From Confluentibacter lentus (lineage in GTDB: Bacteria; Bacteroidota; Bacteroidia; Flavobacteriales; Flavobacteriaceae): a stretch of 64,000 nt of DNA. The translations under genes were made by a program, and so were the position numbers. The stretch is taken from contig NZ_NIHE01000001.1 of NCBI RefSeq assembly GCF_002806995.1, positions 372,001-436,000 of the forward strand. Reading direction: 5' to 3'. The first letter of the stretch is position 1, and every line of letters starts with the position of its first letter. The notes below the pieces were generated by a model. That model ran no database searches. It saw only the letters and a list, made by a program, of their open reading frames with translations, and had not been told where the DNA came from. Below, one piece after another: positions 55,498 to 64,000 of this stretch.

Positions 55498-58350
55498 ATG
55501 TCACATCAAAAACGCCTCTTTTTAGTAGATGCTTATGCCCTCATATTTCGTGGTTATTATGCCTTTATAAAAAACCCTAGAATCAATTCAAAAGGAACAG
55601 ATACCTCTGCCATTATGGGGTTTATGAACTCCCTTTTAGATGTTATTAAACGTGAAAGACCTGATCATTTGGCGGTTTGTTTTGATAAAGGCGGCAGTGT
55701 TGATCGTGTAGAAATGTTTGAAGCCTACAAAGCCAACAGAGATGCCACACCAGAAGCTATAAAAATTGCCATTCCTTATATTCAGGATATTTTAAAAGCC
55801 ATGCACATCCCAATTATGGTAAAGGAAGGGTATGAAGCCGATGATGTTATAGGAACTCTTTCTAAACAAGCAGAAAAAGAAGGTTACAAAACGTTTATGG
55901 TAACGCCCGATAAAGATTTTGCGCAATTGGTTTCTGAAAACATATTTATGTACCGACCCGTTTTTGGTGGAGGTTATGAAACTTGGGGTATTGAAGAGGT
56001 GAAAAAAAAGTTTGAGGTAAACGACCCATTACAAGTGATAGACTTTTTGGGAATGATGGGCGACTCCAGCGATAACATTCCTGGATTACCTGGTATTGGA
56101 GAAAAGACAGCTAAAAAACTGTTAGCTGAATTTGGCAGTATGGAAAACCTATTGGCAAACACACACGAGCTAAAAGGAAAAATGCGGGAGAACATAGAAA
56201 ATGCTAAAGAATTAGGAATGCTTTCAAAAAAATTGGCGACTATCATGCTGGATGTGCCTGTGGATTTTAACGCAAAGGATTTTGAACTTGACCAACCCGA
56301 TATTCAAAAAGTAACGGAAATATTTGAGGAATTAGAGTTCCGACAATTATTGGCAAATTTTGTAAAAACATTTGCTGTTGAAACCCAAGTCGCTTCATTA
56401 GAAAATCAAAACACAGAAACGTCTTTCGAAGAAAAACCAAAAGAAATAAAACAACCAAAAACCAATGCAGGTGCTGGTCAATTTTCATTATTTGGCGGTG
56501 ATGGCGACGAAGAGGTGATAACAAATTATAGCTCAAGAAACACTGCTACCACGACATCCCATTTTTACCAAAGTGTTGCTCCTGGCATGGGCACCAAACT
56601 ATTCATCAAAAATTTATTAAGTCAAAAAAGTGTTTGTTTTGATACCGAAACAACCAACATTGACCCCATTATAGCAGAATTGGTGGGTATTGCCTTTTCT
56701 TGGGAAGCAGGCAAAGGTTTTTATTTGCCTTTTCCTGAAAATCAAGAGGAAGCACAAGAGCTTATGGAGCAATTGCGGCCGTTTTTTGAAGATGAATCTA
56801 TTCAAAAAATCGGTCAGAATTTAAAGTACGACATCAAGGTACTTCATAAATACAACACCAAAGTAAAAGGCAAGTTATTCGATACCATGCTGGCCCATTA
56901 CCTTATCAACCCCGATATGCGCCATAATATGGATGTTTTGGCAGAAACCTATTTGAACTACACGCCGATTTCCATTACCGAACTGATTGGAAAAACTGGC
57001 AAAAACCAACTCTCCATGAGAGAGGTTCCTTTAGAAAAACAAACGGAGTACGCTGTTGAAGATGCCGATATTACCCTTCAACTTAAAGAACATTTTGAAA
57101 AGGAATTGGGTGAAGCCAATACACAAACGTTATTTGACGATATTGAAATTCCATTATTGCGTGTTTTAGCCGCTATGGAATTGGAAGGAATTAATTTAGA
57201 TGAAACCTTTTTAAAATCGTTATCAATCAAATTAGATAATGATATCAAAACATTAGAACAAAACATCTATAAAGAAGCAGGAGAGTCTTTCAATATCGCC
57301 TCACCAAAACAATTGGGCGAAATTTTGTTTGATAAAATGAAGTTGATTGACAAACCAAAAAAAACCAAGACAGGACAATACGCAACTTCCGAAGATATAT
57401 TGAGTTATTTGGCAAAAGACCACGAGATTATTCAACATATTTTAGATTACCGAGGCTTATCAAAATTAAAAAGCACGTATGTAGATGCTTTGCCAACCCA
57501 AGTTTTAAAAATCACTGGCAGAGTCCACACAGATTATATGCAAACCGTTGCCGCAACTGGGCGATTGAGTAGTAACAATCCGAATCTACAAAACATTCCC
57601 ATTCGTACAGAACGTGGTAGGGAAGTGCGTAAAGCATTCATCCCAAGGAATGAGGATTACGTTTTACTCTCAGCCGATTACAGTCAAATAGAACTCCGTA
57701 TCATCGCCGCACTAAGCAAAGAAGAAACCATGATTAATGCATTTAAAAAGGGTGAAGATATTCATGCCTCAACCGCATCAAAAGTATTTAATGTTCCGTT
57801 AAACGAGGTAACTCGAGAACAACGAAGTAATGCGAAAACCGTGAACTTTGGCATTATTTATGGCGTTTCCGCTTTCGGATTAAGCAATCAAACTAATCTT
57901 TCCAGAAGTGAAGCTAAGGAACTTATAGACACCTATTATGCTACCTACCCAAAACTAAGAAGTTTTATAGGTGAACAAATTGATTTTGCTAGAGACCATG
58001 GTTATGTGCAAACGGTTTTAGGAAGACGTCGTTATTTAAAAGACATCAACTCTAGAAACGCTGTTGTTAGAGGAGCGGCTGAGCGAAATGCGGTGAATGC
58101 ACCTATTCAAGGTAGTGCTGCCGATATTATTAAAATAGCCATGATTAATATCTATGATAAGCTAGAAACTGGCAATTACAAAACAAAAATGCTTTTGCAA
58201 GTACATGACGAGTTGGTTTTTGATGTTTATAAACCTGAATTAGAAACCATCAAAGCCCTTGTAAAAACCGAAATGGAAAACGCATATAAACTGGAGGTAC
58301 CGCTTGATGTTGAATTAGGTGTTGGAAATGATTGGCTAGAGGCTCATTAA
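55498..58350 (+). CDS. polA: DNA polymerase I
   Basis: Replication and repair polymerase that removes Okazaki primers. The 950-residue protein has all three domains. The 5'-3' exonuclease is about 1-290 (FLVDAYALIFRGYYA start, YEADDVIGT, GDSSDNIPGLPGIG). The 3'-5' exonuclease is about 345-545, with FDTETT, GQNLKYD and YAVEDAD, so the proofreading residues are retained, unlike in some polA. The polymerase domain is about 570-950, with LLSADYSQIELRI, RSNAKTVNFGIIYG and LQVHDELVFD. An insertion between domains 1 and 2 (about 295-345) is low-complexity. The next gene starts 17 bases downstream and may be co-transcribed. Confidence 0.98.
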   Translation: MSHQKRLFLVDAYALIFRGYYAFIKNPRINSKGTDTSAIMGFMNSLLDVIKRERPDHLAVCFDKGGSVDRVEMFEAYKANRDATPEAIKIAIPYIQDILKAMHIPIMVKEGYEADDVIGTLSKQAEKEGYKTFMVTPDKDFAQLVSENIFMYRPVFGGGYETWGIEEVKKKFEVNDPLQVIDFLGMMGDSSDNIPGLPGIGEKTAKKLLAEFGSMENLLANTHELKGKMRENIENAKELGMLSKKLATIMLDVPVDFNAKDFELDQPDIQKVTEIFEELEFRQLLANFVKTFAVETQVASLENQNTETSFEEKPKEIKQPKTNAGAGQFSLFGGDGDEEVITNYSSRNTATTTSHFYQSVAPGMGTKLFIKNLLSQKSVCFDTETTNIDPIIAELVGIAFSWEAGKGFYLPFPENQEEAQELMEQLRPFFEDESIQKIGQNLKYDIKVLHKYNTKVKGKLFDTMLAHYLINPDMRHNMDVLAETYLNYTPISITELIGKTGKNQLSMREVPLEKQTEYAVEDADITLQLKEHFEKELGEANTQTLFDDIEIPLLRVLAAMELEGINLDETFLKSLSIKLDNDIKTLEQNIYKEAGESFNIASPKQLGEILFDKMKLIDKPKKTKTGQYATSEDILSYLAKDHEIIQHILDYRGLSKLKSTYVDALPTQVLKITGRVHTDYMQTVAATGRLSSNNPNLQNIPIRTERGREVRKAFIPRNEDYVLLSADYSQIELRIIAALSKEETMINAFKKGEDIHASTASKVFNVPLNEVTREQRSNAKTVNFGIIYGVSAFGLSNQTNLSRSEAKELIDTYYATYPKLRSFIGEQIDFARDHGYVQTVLGRRRYLKDINSRNAVVRGAAERNAVNAPIQGSAADIIKIAMINIYDKLETGNYKTKMLLQVHDELVFDVYKPELETIKALVKTEMENAYKLEVPLDVELGVGNDWLEAH

Positions 58351-58367
58351 ATAATAAAATCATCAAT

Positions 58368-59213
58368 ATGAAATCAGAAAAAATTATCTTACTTGCTGTA
58401 GCAATTATTTTCATGTTATTTGAAAGTTGCGCTATAACCCCTGAGTCTTCAAAGGTAAGTAAATTCAATATAGAAAAAGACCTTTTATTAGTTCAATTTG
58501 ATTGTAAAACTGATGTAGACGATCTACATACTGTTGCAGCTTTAATGACCATTTTGTCTGATCCAAATTTTTCAAAAATAAATTATCATGCAGTCGCTGG
58601 CACTTACGGTATCCAAGAGGGCCTTTATGTCCCACCAAATGATTTGTTTAAATTGGCATTTGGGGATAATTGGACAGATGCACATGAAAACTTAGAATCA
58701 GCTGTTCAAAAAGTGAAAACCAAAATAAAAGTAACCCTTGAAAACCAAGGTAATATTTGGATTGCAGAAGCAGGACAATCAGATTTTACTGCTGAACTTA
58801 TAAAAGCCATACAAATCGATTTACCTAAAATAAAAATTTCTGAACGCATTCATGTCGTTCAACATAGTGAATGGAATGAACAATCTGCTGCTCCTGAAAG
58901 CTTAGAATTTGTAAAAAATCAGGCTGATTACTATAAAATACCTGATGGTAATGCTGTTGGGAACGGAACTCCAGGATTTCGATCCGCTGATTATACTTAT
59001 TGGAAAGATAAAATAAAGAACCCCAAGTTAATTGAAATTTGGCAGCTCGCCATAGATGTATCAAATCAATATAACGGTAAAGAAGGTCGTTACTTAAACG
59101 AAGCCATAGCAGCGGGCGGTTTGGATTTCTCTGATCTATCAGAAGTTTGTTGGATTTTGGGAGTAGAAGACATTAAGGATGCTGAACACTTTTTTAATCT
59201 TTATGGCATTTAA
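58368..59213 (+). CDS. Nucleoside-hydrolase-like lipoprotein
   Basis: A 281-residue exported protein of uncertain function. I start at ATG 58368, which gives a lipoprotein-type signal (IIFMLFESC, Cys about 20); an upstream ATG at 58332 overlaps the polA 3' end. The mature protein starts LLLVQFDCKTDVDDLHTVAALMTIL, which recalls the calcium-binding DxDxxxDDxxA motif of inosine-uridine nucleoside hydrolases, but the first acidic positions are changed (DCKTDVDD). A later VVQHSEWNEQ and a GGLDFSDLSEV end are not ones I recognise. It may cleave an N-glycosidic bond in a ribosyl compound. Family assignment is tentative. Confidence 0.6.
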   Translation: MKSEKIILLAVAIIFMLFESCAITPESSKVSKFNIEKDLLLVQFDCKTDVDDLHTVAALMTILSDPNFSKINYHAVAGTYGIQEGLYVPPNDLFKLAFGDNWTDAHENLESAVQKVKTKIKVTLENQGNIWIAEAGQSDFTAELIKAIQIDLPKIKISERIHVVQHSEWNEQSAAPESLEFVKNQADYYKIPDGNAVGNGTPGFRSADYTYWKDKIKNPKLIEIWQLAIDVSNQYNGKEGRYLNEAIAAGGLDFSDLSEVCWILGVEDIKDAEHFFNLYGI

Positions 59214-59309
59214 AAAACTTAATGGCCTATGGTTGAAAATAAGTACAATAATGATTACATTAGGCATTACTAAAACCAATTAAATTCTTTTGCTTTTAAA
59301 TTAACTATT

Positions 59310-60206
59310 ATGAAAAAAATTTATGCTTTATTAGCCTTTCTTAGTATTGTTTCATTAAATCCTAATCATTCTGTTTTTGCACAAAACAGCCAAACTTCCA
59401 GAATTGTAGAAGATGGTGGCACTGGTCCTTTTAGTGCCATTATGATTTCAGAAAAAACATTGCCTACACATACCGTTTTTAGACCACAAGACCTTAGTAA
59501 ATTTGGTGATACCAATAAACTGCCTATCATTGCTTGGGGCAATGGTGCTTGTGCCAATTCCCCTTGGGAACACATTAACTTTCTTTCGGAAGTTTCATCT
59601 TATGGTTTTTTAGTTATCGCAATTGGTCCAATGCCACAAGAAGGAGAGCGTGGCAGAGGTCGTTCAGAATCTAAACAACTTTTAGATGCCATCGATTGGG
59701 CTATTGCTCAAAATAGTGACAGCGAAAGCCCATATTTCAATAAAATTGATATCACAAAAATAGCGGTTAGCGGTATGTCTTGTGGTGGTTTACAAACATT
59801 GGAAACTGCTCCAGACCCACGAGTGACCACAGCAGTTATTTATAATAGTGGTATTTTAGGTGAGAGCGGTGGCATGCCCGGTATGCCTGCTCTTGTAAAA
59901 GACGATTTAAAAAAACTGCACACTCCTACCCTTTATGTTTTGGGTGGTGAGACGGACATTGCCTATAATAATGGCATGGATGATTTTAAACGTATCGACC
60001 ATGTACCCGTATTTGTAGCCAACATGGACGTAGGACACGGTGGAACTTATAGCAAACCCCATGGAGGTGAATTTGCTAAAGTTGCTACTGCTTGGTACCA
60101 ATGGCAATTAAAAGGGGACGAAGAAGCTGCAAAAATGTTCAAAGGGCAACCAAGTGGCTTGTCTAATTCTCCTATTTGGAAGGTAGATAAAAAGAATATG
60201 CCATAA
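59310..60206 (+). CDS. Secreted alpha/beta hydrolase
   Basis: A 298-residue exported hydrolase. Signal peptide about 1-25 (SVFAQN). An alpha/beta-hydrolase core follows: the strand LPIIAWGNGACANSPWEH is at the oxyanion-hole position, the nucleophile elbow is SGMSCGG (G-x-S-x-G, Ser about 156), an Asp-bearing strand is in LYVLGGETDIAY, and the catalytic His is probably in NMDVGHGGTY. It resembles dienelactone- or cutinase-like esterases; substrate unknown. It follows the nucleoside-hydrolase-like lipoprotein by 96 bases on the same strand and is closed by a terminator at 60308-60342. Confidence 0.85.
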   Translation: MKKIYALLAFLSIVSLNPNHSVFAQNSQTSRIVEDGGTGPFSAIMISEKTLPTHTVFRPQDLSKFGDTNKLPIIAWGNGACANSPWEHINFLSEVSSYGFLVIAIGPMPQEGERGRGRSESKQLLDAIDWAIAQNSDSESPYFNKIDITKIAVSGMSCGGLQTLETAPDPRVTTAVIYNSGILGESGGMPGMPALVKDDLKKLHTPTLYVLGGETDIAYNNGMDDFKRIDHVPVFVANMDVGHGGTYSKPHGGEFAKVATAWYQWQLKGDEEAAKMFKGQPSGLSNSPIWKVDKKNMP

Positions 60207-60307
60207 AACAAAGATTTTGAATATTAAAAATTGTTTTTATTGGAACTTATATTCCATAAGCGAATGCTTATACATCTTAATATGAAGACTACTTTTTGAT
60301 ACAATAT

Positions 60308-60342
60308 AAAAAACCAGAAAGATTAAATTTCCTGGTTTTTTT
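60308..60342 (+). terminator. Intrinsic terminator after the alpha/beta hydrolase
   Basis: AAAAAACCAG pairs with CTGGTTTTTT across a loop that can add further A-T pairs, followed by a T run, about 100 bases after the hydrolase stop. Confidence 0.75.
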
Positions 60343-60383
60343 AATTTTATTAAAAACTGCTGAATTTATTTTAGGACTACTCG

Positions 60384-60391
60384 TATTTTTG
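60384..60391 (+). promoter_or_regulatory. Candidate -7 box of the LuxE-like gene
   Basis: TATTTTTG fits TAnnTTTG, 14 bases before the ATG at 60406. No clear -33 element. Confidence 0.35.
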
Positions 60392-60405
60392 TTCTGTTAA
60401 AAGAT

Positions 60406-61386
60406 ATGATAGACCATACATCCATTTTTAATATAAGTAGCCAAGAAGAATTTGAAGACTTAGCTCTAAGGATTTTTAAATTTCAATTTGAAAACAATAG
60501 AGTATATCGCTCTTTTTGCGACTTGCTATATATTCATTATAGTGATGTAAAAAACATACACCAAATTCCATTTCTGCCCATTCAGTTTTTTAAAACACAT
60601 AAGGTTGTTAGTTCTAACAATCCTATTGAAACAACCTTTACAAGTTCTGGAACTACTGGAAGTATCACAAGCAAACATCATGTAACCGATTTAGATATCT
60701 ATAAAACAAGTTTTATCAAGGGATTTGAATCGTTTTATGGCAATATTAAAGATTATACGATTTTGGCATTATTACCTTCTTATTTAGAGCGTGAAGGTTC
60801 TTCCTTAATTTATATGGTTGAAGACATGATTTCTCGGTCCATGTATAAAGAAAGTGGATTCTATCTCAATAATATTTCGGAACTAAAAGATACACTTTCA
60901 AGTTTAGATTCTCAAGGACGAAAAGTGCTTCTTATTGGTGTGTCTTTCGCTTTATTGGATTTGGTTGAAACCTTTGAATTTCATTTAAAAAACACCATAA
61001 TAATGGAAACTGGCGGCATGAAAGGCAGACGAAAAGAACTGATAAGAGACGAACTTCACAAAAAATTGAAAGCAGGATTTGGCGTTGAAACCATCAATAG
61101 TGAATATGGCATGACGGAATTATTGAGTCAAGCATATTCCAAAGGAAACGGTGTTTTTAATTGTCCGAATTGGATGCGCATATTAAGCAGAGACACTGAA
61201 GACGCTTTAAATATTCTACCTATTGAAAAAACGGGAGGCTTGAATATTATAGATTTGGCCAACATTAATTCTTGTTCTTTTATTGCTACACAAGATTTAG
61301 GAAAAGTTTATAAAGACGGCTCGTTTGAAGTTATTGGACGCTTTGACGATTCTGATATTCGTGGTTGCAATCTCATGGTGATTTAA
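60406..61386 (+). CDS. LuxE-family acyl-protein synthetase-like enzyme
   Basis: A 326-residue cytoplasmic protein of the LuxE/acyl-protein synthetase family, distantly related to adenylate-forming (ANL) ligases. The phosphate-binding loop FTSSGTTGS (about 82-90) is intact, and the later GGMKGRRKELIRDEL and SEYGMTELLSQAYS correspond to the family's nucleotide-side motifs. LuxE activates fatty acids and transfers them to a protein thiol in bioluminescence, but no luxA, B, C or D genes are present, so another acyl-transfer role is likely. Standalone members are frequent in Flavobacteriaceae. Convergent with tyrS across a shared terminator. Confidence 0.85.
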   Translation: MIDHTSIFNISSQEEFEDLALRIFKFQFENNRVYRSFCDLLYIHYSDVKNIHQIPFLPIQFFKTHKVVSSNNPIETTFTSSGTTGSITSKHHVTDLDIYKTSFIKGFESFYGNIKDYTILALLPSYLEREGSSLIYMVEDMISRSMYKESGFYLNNISELKDTLSSLDSQGRKVLLIGVSFALLDLVETFEFHLKNTIIMETGGMKGRRKELIRDELHKKLKAGFGVETINSEYGMTELLSQAYSKGNGVFNCPNWMRILSRDTEDALNILPIEKTGGLNIIDLANINSCSFIATQDLGKVYKDGSFEVIGRFDDSDIRGCNLMVI

Positions 61387-61515
61387 TCATTAAATAGATT
61401 AATTCAAAAAAATAAAATAATTTTTGTGTAAGTTTCATAAAAATCTGTCGACAAAATAGTAGCTATGAAAAAGAAAGATTTTCTTAATTTATAGTTTAGT
61501 TTGGTTGGTTAGTTG

Positions 61516-61548
61516 AAAAAACCTGATGTTCCCCATCAGGTTTTTTTT
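61516..61548. terminator. Bidirectional terminator between the LuxE-like gene and tyrS
   Basis: A perfect 13-bp stem (AAAAAACCTGATG and its complement, 5-base loop), with A tract on one side and T tract on the other, can end transcripts from both convergent genes. The tyrS stop codon lies within its right-hand T tract. Confidence 0.88.
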
Positions 61549-62842
61549 ATTTTAAACACAATACAAAATAGTTTTTTTTACCGCGTTGAAGCAATATAAA
61601 CTTATTGTTTATCAAATCTTTTGATGTGATGCTGTAATCTTCAGCCACTTTTTCCTTATTCACAGAAATTGAATTTTCTTTTAGAGCCCTTCTAGCTTCA
61701 CCTTTTGACTTTAAAAATCCTCCTTTTTCGGCTAAAGCAGCAATAATATCCAATCCGTTTTCAATGTCTGTTTTTGAAATTTCTGTTTGTGGGACACCAT
61801 CAAAAACATCTAAAAAAGTTTGTTCATTAAGTTGCTTCAAATCATTACTTGTAGAATTTCCAAACAGAATCTCACTCGCTTTTATGGCATTCTCTAAATC
61901 GTCTTTGGAATGTACCATCATCGTTATTTCTTCCGCAAGACGTCTTTGTAAAACTCTCAAATGCGGTGCTTCTTTATGCTCTTTCGCTAAAGCTTGTATT
62001 TCCTCTTCAGTTAAAAAAGTGAATATTTTAATATATTTCTCGGCATCTTCATCACTGGAGTTTAACCAATATTGATAGAATTTATAGGGCGATGTTCTAT
62101 TGGCATCTAACCAAACATTGCCTCCTTCGGATTTCCCGAATTTAGATCCATCAGATTTTGTGATTAACGGACAAGTAATAGCAAATCCTTTTCCGCCAGA
62201 AATCCTTCTGATTAATTCCGTTCCCGTTGTAATATTTCCCCATTGGTCGCTGCCACCCATTTGGATGGAACAGTTTTTTTCTTTATAAAGATGAAGAAAA
62301 TCATAACCTTGTACCAATTGATAAGTAAACTCGGTAAAACTCATCCCTTCGGAAGCATCAGATGAAATCCTGTTCTTCACAGAATCCTTTGCCATCATAT
62401 AATTTACGGTAATATGTTTACCAACATCACGAATAAATTCAAGAAAGGAGAAATTTTTCATCCAATCGTAATTATTAACTAAAACGGCCGCATTTTCAGC
62501 ATTGCTTTCAAAATCCAAAAAATGGGATAATTGCTTTTTTATGGCTTCTTGATTGTGACGCAACGTTTTTTCATCCAACAAATTACGTTCACTGGATTTG
62601 CCAGATGGGTCGCCAATCATACCCGTCGCCCCACCAACTAAAGCCACTGGTTTATGTCCGCAACGTTGGTAATGCGCCAACAACATAATGGGCACCAAAT
62701 TTCCAATATGTAAAGAATCGGCCGTAGGGTCAAAACCAACATAAGCATTTCGCATGCTTTCCATTAGATGTTCTTCTGCGCCAGGCATAACCGTATGTAT
62801 CATGCCTCTCCACGTTAATTCTTCAACAAAATTCCTTATCAT
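61547..62842 (-). CDS. tyrS: Tyrosine--tRNA ligase
   Basis: Charges tRNA-Tyr. The 431-residue class I synthetase has the HIGH-type motif as HIGN (about 42-45, in [11 protein letters not shown]), the tyrosine-site segment [10 protein letters not shown] with [11 protein letters not shown], and the KMSKS-type loop as KFGKSEGG (about 232-239). The C-terminal S4 RNA-binding domain (about 360-428) contains [10 protein letters not shown] and ends with the YFVL segment. Length is normal. Confidence 0.97.
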   Translation of the reverse strand: MIRNFVEELTWRGMIHTVMPGAEEHLMESMRNAYVGFDPTADSLHIGNLVPIMLLAHYQRCGHKPVALVGGATGMIGDPSGKSSERNLLDEKTLRHNQEAIKKQLSHFLDFESNAENAAVLVNNYDWMKNFSFLEFIRDVGKHITVNYMMAKDSVKNRISSDASEGMSFTEFTYQLVQGYDFLHLYKEKNCSIQMGGSDQWGNITTGTELIRRISGGKGFAITCPLITKSDGSKFGKSEGGNVWLDANRTSPYKFYQYWLNSSDEDAEKYIKIFTFLTEEEIQALAKEHKEAPHLRVLQRRLAEEITMMVHSKDDLENAIKASEILFGNSTSNDLKQLNEQTFLDVFDGVPQTEISKTDIENGLDIIAALAEKGGFLKSKGEARRALKENSISVNKEKVAEDYSITSKDLINNKFILLQRGKKNYFVLCLK

Positions 62843-62868
62843 TAATTTTAATTTTTAGTAAACTAGGG

Positions 62869-62876
62869 CAAAGATA
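62869..62876 (-). promoter_or_regulatory. Candidate -7 box of tyrS
   Basis: The minus strand reads TATCTTTG (fits TAnnTTTG), 27 bases before the tyrS ATG. No clear -33 TTG. Confidence 0.4.
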
Positions 62877-62929
62877 AAAATCAATGTATAATTACTCATG
62901 TATTATGAATAATTCTTTAATTTAGTTGC

Positions 62930-63931
62930 ATGATTTTAGTAACTGGAGGTACTGGTTTAGTTGGTTCGCATTTACTTTACAAGCTTGTAAGGGCTGATGA
63001 AAAAGTAAGGGCTATTTATAGGAATGAGCAAAAACTAGAAAATGTAAAAAATGTGTTTTCTACCTATACAGACGACTACAAATCACTCTTTGAAACTATT
63101 GAATGGTTTAAAGCTGATATTTTAGATATTCCATCGTTAACCGAAGCTTTTAAAGATGTATCGTATGTGTATCACTGTGCTGCATTGGTGTCTTTTGAAC
63201 CCAATAAATACCATGCTTTAAGAAAGGTTAATATTGAGGGTACAGCTAATATTGTGAATTTTTGTATTTCCAATAACATCAAAAAATTGTGTTATGTAAG
63301 TTCCATTGCAACGTTAGGACATACACTAAATAAAGAACCCATAACAGAGGAAACCATTTGGAATCCTGAGACCGATAACAACGTTTACGCCATTACAAAG
63401 TATGGCGCCGAAATGGAAGTTTGGCGTGCCACACAGGAAGGATTAGATGCTGTTATAGTGAATCCCGGCGTTATTTTGGGTGCTGGAATTTGGAATGATG
63501 GAAGTGGAAGTTTATTTAAAAAAGCTTACAAAGGCTTTAAGTATTACCCTAAAGGAACGGTCGCTTTAGTGTCTGTTGAAGATGTTGTTTCAATTATGAT
63601 AGCGCTTTTGAAAAGTGATGTTAAAAACGAACGCTTTGTTTTAGTGGCTGAAAATTGGACTTTCAAGAAGTTTTTACATGTGTTGGCAAAATCCGTAAAC
63701 AAAACTCCTCCAGAAAAATCAGCCTCCCCTTGGCTTTTGCAAATTATGTGGAGATTGGATTGGCTAAAATATTCGCTAACAGGCAAGCCAAGAAAACTAA
63801 CAAAACAATTGAGCAACTCTTTATCTAGGGAAACGTATTATAGCAATGAGAAAATAAAATTGGCTTTAAATTTTGATTTTCAATCTGTTGAAGGAACTAT
63901 TTCTAATATTGGGAAACTCTATCTGAAATAG
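62930..63931 (+). CDS. NAD-dependent epimerase/dehydratase (extended SDR family)
   Basis: A 333-residue cytoplasmic extended short-chain dehydrogenase. The N-terminal Rossmann motif VTGGTGLVGSHLL (about 4-16) binds NAD(P). VYHCAALVSF and YVSSIATLG carry the usual Asn/Ser positions, and the catalytic pair is in YAITKYGAE (Tyr-x3-Lys, about 156-160). The closest relatives by eye are dihydroflavonol reductase/3-beta-HSD-like SDRs; substrate unknown. Its 3' end overlaps a convergent gene by 29 bases. Confidence 0.9.
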   Translation: MILVTGGTGLVGSHLLYKLVRADEKVRAIYRNEQKLENVKNVFSTYTDDYKSLFETIEWFKADILDIPSLTEAFKDVSYVYHCAALVSFEPNKYHALRKVNIEGTANIVNFCISNNIKKLCYVSSIATLGHTLNKEPITEETIWNPETDNNVYAITKYGAEMEVWRATQEGLDAVIVNPGVILGAGIWNDGSGSLFKKAYKGFKYYPKGTVALVSVEDVVSIMIALLKSDVKNERFVLVAENWTFKKFLHVLAKSVNKTPPEKSASPWLLQIMWRLDWLKYSLTGKPRKLTKQLSNSLSRETYYSNEKIKLALNFDFQSVEGTISNIGKLYLK

Positions 63932-64000
63932 GTTTAATCAATTTCCCTTTTATATCAGTTTTTGTACTAATCGCTTCTATAGAATCCTTATCCATTAACG
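63903..64000 (-). CDS. 3' end of an unidentified gene
   Basis: One minus-strand frame is open from the right edge to a TAG at 63903, and the other two frames have stops. The 31 visible residues, ending KLIKPISDRVSQY, are charged and look like a flexible C-terminal tail. In many Flavobacteriaceae a DUF4296 lipoprotein gene stands near an epimerase like this one, which is a possible identity, but too little is visible to call it. Confidence 0.45.
   Translation of the reverse strand, partial: LMDKDSIEAISTKTDIKGKLIKPISDRVSQY

Noticed and set aside
58332-58367. Upstream ATG for the nucleoside-hydrolase-like gene
   Set aside because: It would overlap the polA end and put twelve polar residues before the signal peptide; ATG 58368 fits a lipoprotein signal.
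53838-58900. Shared EWNEQS string in the thioredoxin-like protein and the nucleoside-hydrolase-like lipoprotein
   Set aside because: The six residues sit in unrelated folds with different flanks; coincidence is the simplest reading.
61465-61494. Mini-ORF MKKKDFLNL before the tyrS terminator
   Set aside because: It resembles the first residues of Bacteroidota lanthipeptide leaders but stops after nine codons. No promoter box or modification genes are nearby, so chance or a remnant is more likely.

Overview
The window is a stretch of an AT-rich chromosome from a member of the Bacteroidota, almost certainly family Flavobacteriaceae and probably marine or particle-associated. The evidence is convergent: a SprA gliding/type IX secretion translocon gene behind maeB and ruvA, type A and type B T9SS sorting domains, a PorP/SprF-OmpA-adhesin triad, a SusC/SusD pair with a hybrid two-component regulator, alternative complex III joined to an aa3 oxidase, and promoter boxes of the Bacteroidetes form TAnnTTTG. 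I see no IS element, prophage, CRISPR array, rRNA operon or replication origin.

Layout. 1-6400 (minus): 5' part of sprA, then ruvA and the fused malic enzyme maeB. 6550-18580 (minus): a compact fructan/fructoside utilisation locus, with a hybrid two-component sensor (sugar-binding-protein sensor domain) followed by an MFS sugar porter, a GH32 lipoprotein, SusC, SusD and a PfkB fructokinase. 18740-20720: queG and ruvB with two REP-like hairpins. 20870-30170: a T9SS type A secreted protein, then adhesin (type B sorting domain), PorP/SprF and OmpA genes in one operon. 30400-41830: an eight-gene respiratory operon, actA-B-C-D-E-F, ctaC and ctaD. 42040-43410: a SPOR protein and an AT-rich orphan glycosyltransferase. 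43840-48390: the rimP-nusA-infB operon with a terminator-like hairpin just before rimP. 48520-64000: a mostly plus-strand set comprising a universal stress protein, tRNA-Gln (minus strand), a DUF2723 membrane protein with a polysaccharide deacetylase, a cysteine-free thioredoxin-fold protein, a metallophosphoesterase, polA, a nucleoside-hydrolase-like lipoprotein, an alpha/beta hydrolase, a LuxE-like acyl-protein synthetase, tyrS, an NAD-dependent epimerase, and the 3' end of a further gene.

How the genes fit together. In the sugar locus the sensor probably detects fructose in the periplasm and activates the MFS-GH32-SusC-SusD operon. SusCD brings fructo-oligosaccharides across the outer membrane, GH32 hydrolyses them, the MFS porter imports the sugar and the kinase phosphorylates it. 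The respiratory operon encodes a quinol:cytochrome c/O2 electron-transfer supercomplex. SprA (translocon) and the T9SS cargo and accessory genes belong to one secretion system.

No wholly unknown multi-gene system is evident. The best leads are a possible attenuator before rimP-nusA-infB, an ATTGTTA repeat set in the fructan promoter region, the cysteine-free thioredoxin, the orphan fucosyltransferase-like gene, and the His-rich segments and extra haem site of the respiratory supercomplex. Motif positions were read by eye; family assignments come from recognised motifs, not database searches.
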